A stretch of 16,474 bases of DNA from assembly GCA_026988735.1 (NCBI GenBank), contig JALSKR010000068.1:1-16474 (forward strand), written 5' to 3'. The position numbers were made by a program, and so were the translations under genes. The notes under the pieces were generated by a model, which did not search any database, was not told the origin of the DNA, and worked only from the letters and a program-made list of their open reading frames with translations. How positions within the stretch are numbered: the first letter of the stretch is position 1; each line of letters starts with the position of its first letter. Positions 14,995-16,474 of the stretch are shown here, piece after piece. The stretch is from Sulfurimonas sp. (GTDB taxonomy: Bacteria > Campylobacterota > Campylobacteria > Campylobacterales > Sulfurimonadaceae).

Positions 14995-15756
14995 ATGCGT
15001 GTTGTAGTTAAAGTAGGCAGTGCCGTCTTAACCCAGGATGGCAAGATAGCACTTGAGCGTATGCGTTCTCTCGTAAAATTTCTAAGCGAGTTAAAAAAAG
15101 AGCATGAAGTGATTTTGGTCTCTTCGGGTGCTGTTGCGGGTGGTTATACAGAGCTCAAACTCGACAGAAGTATTATTGCCAACAAACAGGCACTTGCTGC
15201 AATTGGGCAACCGATATTAATGCGTAAATATGCAAATAAATTTGCAAAGTATGAGATTCTTACCGCACAGGTACTTGTTACTGCTGCGAACCTGAACACT
15301 CCCTCCGATATTGAGCGTGTCAGAGCAACAGTTGAGACTCTTTTGCAAAACAGTGTTCTTCCTATTGTCAATGAAAATGATGCAACGGCAACAGATGAAC
15401 TTGAACTTGGGGATAATGATCAACTCTCAGCATATATAGCAAAAGATATGCAAGCCGATATGCTTATCATTCTTTCAGATATTGATGCCTACTATGACAG
15501 TGATCCAAGAAAAAATCCCGAGGCAAAAGCTTTCAAAACAGTAAACAAGATCAGTGAGGAAGAGCTGAATAAAGAAGTGACTCCAAACAATGTCTTTGCA
15601 ACAGGCGGCATTGTCACAAAACTCAAAGCTGCGCAATATCTTTTAAAAGCAAATATAGATACATTTCTTGCCAGTGGTTTTGATTTGAGTGATGTGAAAA
15701 GTTTTATGCTTGAAGGCTCCCACAAGGGCGGTACACTCTTTACATGTAAAGGCTAA
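14995..15756 (+). CDS. proB: Glutamate 5-kinase, short form without PUA domain
   Basis: The enzyme phosphorylates L-glutamate with ATP to gamma-glutamyl phosphate, the first step of proline synthesis. The 253 residues hold the amino-acid-kinase domain only: VVKVGSAVLT (4-13), LVSSGAVAGG (41-50), the glutamate-binding NENDATATDEL (126-136) with LGDNDQLSA, ILSDIDAYYDSDPR (159-172), and TGGIVTKLKAA (203-213), where the usual form is TGGMxTKxxAA. The C-terminal PUA domain of the 367-residue E. coli enzyme is absent; short ProB is, as I recall, normal in Campylobacter. ATG at 14995 is 4 bp after obgE, and fmt starts 2 bp after the stop. proA and proC are not in the window. Confidence 0.95.
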   Translation: MRVVVKVGSAVLTQDGKIALERMRSLVKFLSELKKEHEVILVSSGAVAGGYTELKLDRSIIANKQALAAIGQPILMRKYANKFAKYEILTAQVLVTAANLNTPSDIERVRATVETLLQNSVLPIVNENDATATDELELGDNDQLSAYIAKDMQADMLIILSDIDAYYDSDPRKNPEAKAFKTVNKISEEELNKEVTPNNVFATGGIVTKLKAAQYLLKANIDTFLASGFDLSDVKSFMLEGSHKGGTLFTCKG

Positions 15757-15758
15757 AT

Positions 15759-16474
15759 ATGAAAAATGTAATATTTATGGGCACCCCTGATTACGCGCAA
15801 AAAATTCTTCAAAGACTTATAGAAACAGATGATATTAATATTGTTGCCGTCTACACACAACCAGACAAACCGGTCGGGCGTAAAAAAGTGCTTACGCCTC
15901 CTCCTGTAAAGCTTACTGCACAAGAACATAATATTCCGGTATATCAACCGCAAAAACTTCGGGATGAGGAAACAATAAAAGAACTTTTGAAAATTCCCTG
16001 TGATTTTATAGTGGTGGCTGCCTATGGACAAATTTTACCACGAGAAATTTTAGATCATGCACCCTGCATTAATCTGCACGCTTCTATACTTCCGCAATAT
16101 CGAGGAGCAAGTCCGATACAGCAAACCCTGCTAAACGGTGACAAAGTAACCGGTGTAACTGCCATGCTTATGGAAGAGGGACTTGATACAGGTGACATTT
16201 TAAAGATTGAGAAAGTTTCTGTCGGTGAGGAGATGATGGTTGAAGAGCTGTTTGAAAAGCTTACACAGACTGCTGCTGACCTGACGATAGATGTGCTGCA
16301 CAATTTTCATACATATACGCCCAAAAAACAGGATGATGCACAGGCTTCACATTGTAAAAAAATAACAAAAGCAGACGGTGCAATTGTTTTTGACAATGCA
16401 CAGGAGATTTATAATAAATACCGTGCCTTTACACCGTGGCCGGGGATTTATCTTGCAAGCGGGTTGAAATTAAA
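15759..16474 (+). CDS. fmt: Methionyl-tRNA formyltransferase (3' end beyond window)
   Basis: The frame runs open from ATG at 15759 to the window end, giving 238 residues of an enzyme usually about 305-315 long. It formylates initiator Met-tRNA using 10-formyl-THF. The start MKNVIFMGTPDYA is the Rossmann strand. The PDKPVGRKK loop (35-43) matches the family's tRNA-recognising loop, and NLHASILPQYRGASPIQ (105-121) with catalytic Asn105 and His107, then GLDTGD with Asp143, complete the active site. The linker and the beginning of the C-terminal domain (YRAFTPWPGIYL) are visible. An AAAGG site overlaps the end of proB, 2 bp upstream. The order obg-proB-fmt is what I recall for C. jejuni. Confidence 0.96.
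   Translation, partial: MKNVIFMGTPDYAQKILQRLIETDDINIVAVYTQPDKPVGRKKVLTPPPVKLTAQEHNIPVYQPQKLRDEETIKELLKIPCDFIVVAAYGQILPREILDHAPCINLHASILPQYRGASPIQQTLLNGDKVTGVTAMLMEEGLDTGDILKIEKVSVGEEMMVEELFEKLTQTAADLTIDVLHNFHTYTPKKQDDAQASHCKKITKADGAIVFDNAQEIYNKYRAFTPWPGIYLASGLKL

Noticed and set aside
1..16474. Mobile elements, CRISPR arrays, tRNA or rRNA genes, defence or prophage genes
   Set aside because: I looked for spaced direct repeats, transposase or integrase motifs and cloverleaf patterns and saw none. Gene packing and conserved neighbours point to stable core chromosome.

Overview
The window looks like ordinary chromosome from a low-GC Campylobacterota (Epsilonproteobacteria) species, most like the Sulfurimonas group. 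The grounds are codon and base composition, protein style, and several gene blocks whose order I recall from Helicobacter pylori and Campylobacter jejuni (tyrS–NMO-like–amidase; rpsO / Rrf2–flhA–DHH; methyltransferase–YkgJ–TPR lipoprotein–trpC; rplU–rpmA–obg–proB–fmt). I see no transposase, integrase, phage gene, CRISPR array, tRNA or rRNA, and no stretch of 300 bases without a gene.

Layout. 1-2548 (+): the last codons of tyrS, a nitronate-monooxygenase-family flavoprotein and a secreted N-acetylmuramoyl-L-alanine amidase, tightly packed. 2557-6264 (-): an operon read right to left, Rrf2 regulator, flhA (TTG start), DHH phosphoesterase, meeting the amidase gene tail to tail with only 8 bp between them. 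6265-6423: divergent promoters for Rrf2-flhA and rpsO. 6424-6699 (+): rpsO, then a hairpin shared with convergent kdsB (6760-7476, -). 7477-7531: two back-to-back promoters for kdsB and for a long + strand operon.

7532-12925 (+): eight genes overlapping end to end: TrmN6-like tRNA methyltransferase, YkgJ-type cysteine protein, TPR lipoprotein, trpC, small lipoprotein of unknown function, dapE, secreted thioredoxin-fold protein, ridA. This joins tRNA modification, tryptophan and diaminopimelate/lysine synthesis, envelope proteins and metabolite repair in one probable transcript. 12926-16474 (+): rplU, a structured spacer, rpmA, a hairpin, then obgE–proB–fmt (fmt cut by the window end), a translation and ribosome-assembly block carrying one proline-synthesis gene.

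Cell-wall and envelope supply recurs through the window (amidase, kdsB, dapE, lipoproteins), alongside translation (tyrS, rpsO, rplU, rpmA, obgE, fmt). I found no convincing new defence or mobile system. The best leads are the Rrf2 regulator with probable Fe-S ligands heading the flhA operon, with a palindrome on its promoter; the hairpin-rich rplU-rpmA spacer with alternative pairings; the altered G4 motif of Obg; the four-cysteine tail of the NMO-like protein; and the unknown lipoprotein locked between trpC and dapE. Gene-order comparisons are from memory; no search was run.
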